The position numbers were made by a program, and so were the translations under genes. Source: Lineus longissimus (Eukaryota; Nemertea; Pilidiophora; Heteronemertea; Lineidae). Taken from it: a stretch of DNA of 64,000 nucleotides. Positions within the stretch are counted from its first letter, which is position 1. Each line of letters opens with the position of its first letter. Positions 63,612 to 64,000 of the stretch are shown here, in pieces. The notes beneath the pieces are model-generated. The model was not told the DNA's origin. It made no database searches and saw only the letters and a list, made by a program, of their open reading frames with translations. Where the stretch lies: contig NC_088320.1 in the NCBI RefSeq assembly GCF_910592395.1, positions 5,704,001-5,768,000 of the forward strand, in the 5' to 3' direction.

Positions 63612-64000
63612 GTATGTAAAAAAATGTGGATTTAGCCGCATGGGCAGATTTCTTAGGTATTGTAATGTGGTCCAGTTTTGATTATTATGAATTATTTAGA
63701 TTCTTTTAGATTTCTTATCGTCTTGGGGTACTTTGTGAAATGTCTGCAGTTATCGTGAAATTTTAATCTGGTGTTGTCATGGGGTGTTTTCATTCCCTTT
63801 CGTCTGTTGTGCAGAAGTATCGTAGGCACGTGGCCATCCTCCTTGCTACATGATAATATTCCTTTACCTCTGCAGACCTACATGTAATGGCCATTCTCCT
63901 CTATGCTTAATAAAAAGCAAAAAACCTGTCTATCAAAGTTTCAGGGTCTTACAATGTTACATGATGGTCAGGGAATTTACTACACCCGTGTCCTTTCCTC
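63612..64000 (+). other. Start of the next LASP intron at the window edge
   Basis: Begins with donor GTATGT at 63612. No further exon is recognisable before the window ends, so the C-terminal part of the protein is outside. Confidence 0.5.

Overview
The window is intron-rich eukaryotic DNA from an aquatic invertebrate animal. The evidence is canonical GT-AG introns, a LIM/nebulin-repeat (LASP family) muscle and cytoskeleton gene, extracellular modules (CUB, CCP, PAN, kringle, Ig, SEA, Ly6) joined by phase-1 introns, Ty3/gypsy and non-LTR retroelement relics, and a background rich in tacatgta and taggccta words. That word bias is common in echinoderm, hemichordate and spiralian genomes. I cannot place the phylum from sequence alone.

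Layout. (1) 842-5509 (+): a 9-exon gene for a secreted 695-aa protein with a new-looking N-terminal region followed by CUB-CCP-CUB-CCP. The second CUB carries a Thr-rich insert with a furin-type RSKR site. (2) 11888-7214 (-): convergent with gene 1, a 9-exon gene for a 589-aa type I membrane protein, signal peptide-PAN-PAN-kringle x3-TM-short tail with NPF. It is plasminogen/HGF-like on the outside but has no protease domain. (3) 15557-20222 (+): a two-exon candidate precursor of a Cys-rich amidated neuropeptide (10 Cys, then AFNEQFY-GKR). (4) 20.8-23.8 kb: non-LTR retrotransposon relics. (5) 23424-36430 (+): a 21-exon gene for about 1770 aa: signal peptide, a long Ala/Thr/Ser/Gly mucin repeat array, Ig x4, SEA, Ig x5, SEA, a Thr-rich linker, a Ly6-like knot and a GPI-anchor signal. 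(6) 38179-41493 (-): a decayed Ty3/gypsy element retaining only integrase, PBS and LTR pieces. (7) 42059 to beyond the window end (+): a LASP-family gene with a LIM domain, five 35-aa nebulin repeats (one exon each) and a long Tyr/Ser/Pro-rich linker. The SH3 domain expected for the family would lie past 63611.

How they relate. Genes 1, 2 and 5 are cell-surface or secreted modular proteins whose exons are almost all phase 1-1, which permits exon shuffling. They use domains familiar from complement, coagulation and mucosal barrier proteins, but nothing in the sequence shows that they act together. The LASP gene is a separate actin-cytoskeleton gene. Introns carry several minisatellites (18-bp, about 33-bp, 61-bp and about 64-bp units), and one of these is interrupted by a 1.4-kb segment with inverted ends. 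All gene models are built by eye from splice signals, reading-frame phase and domain recognition. No transcript or database evidence was available.
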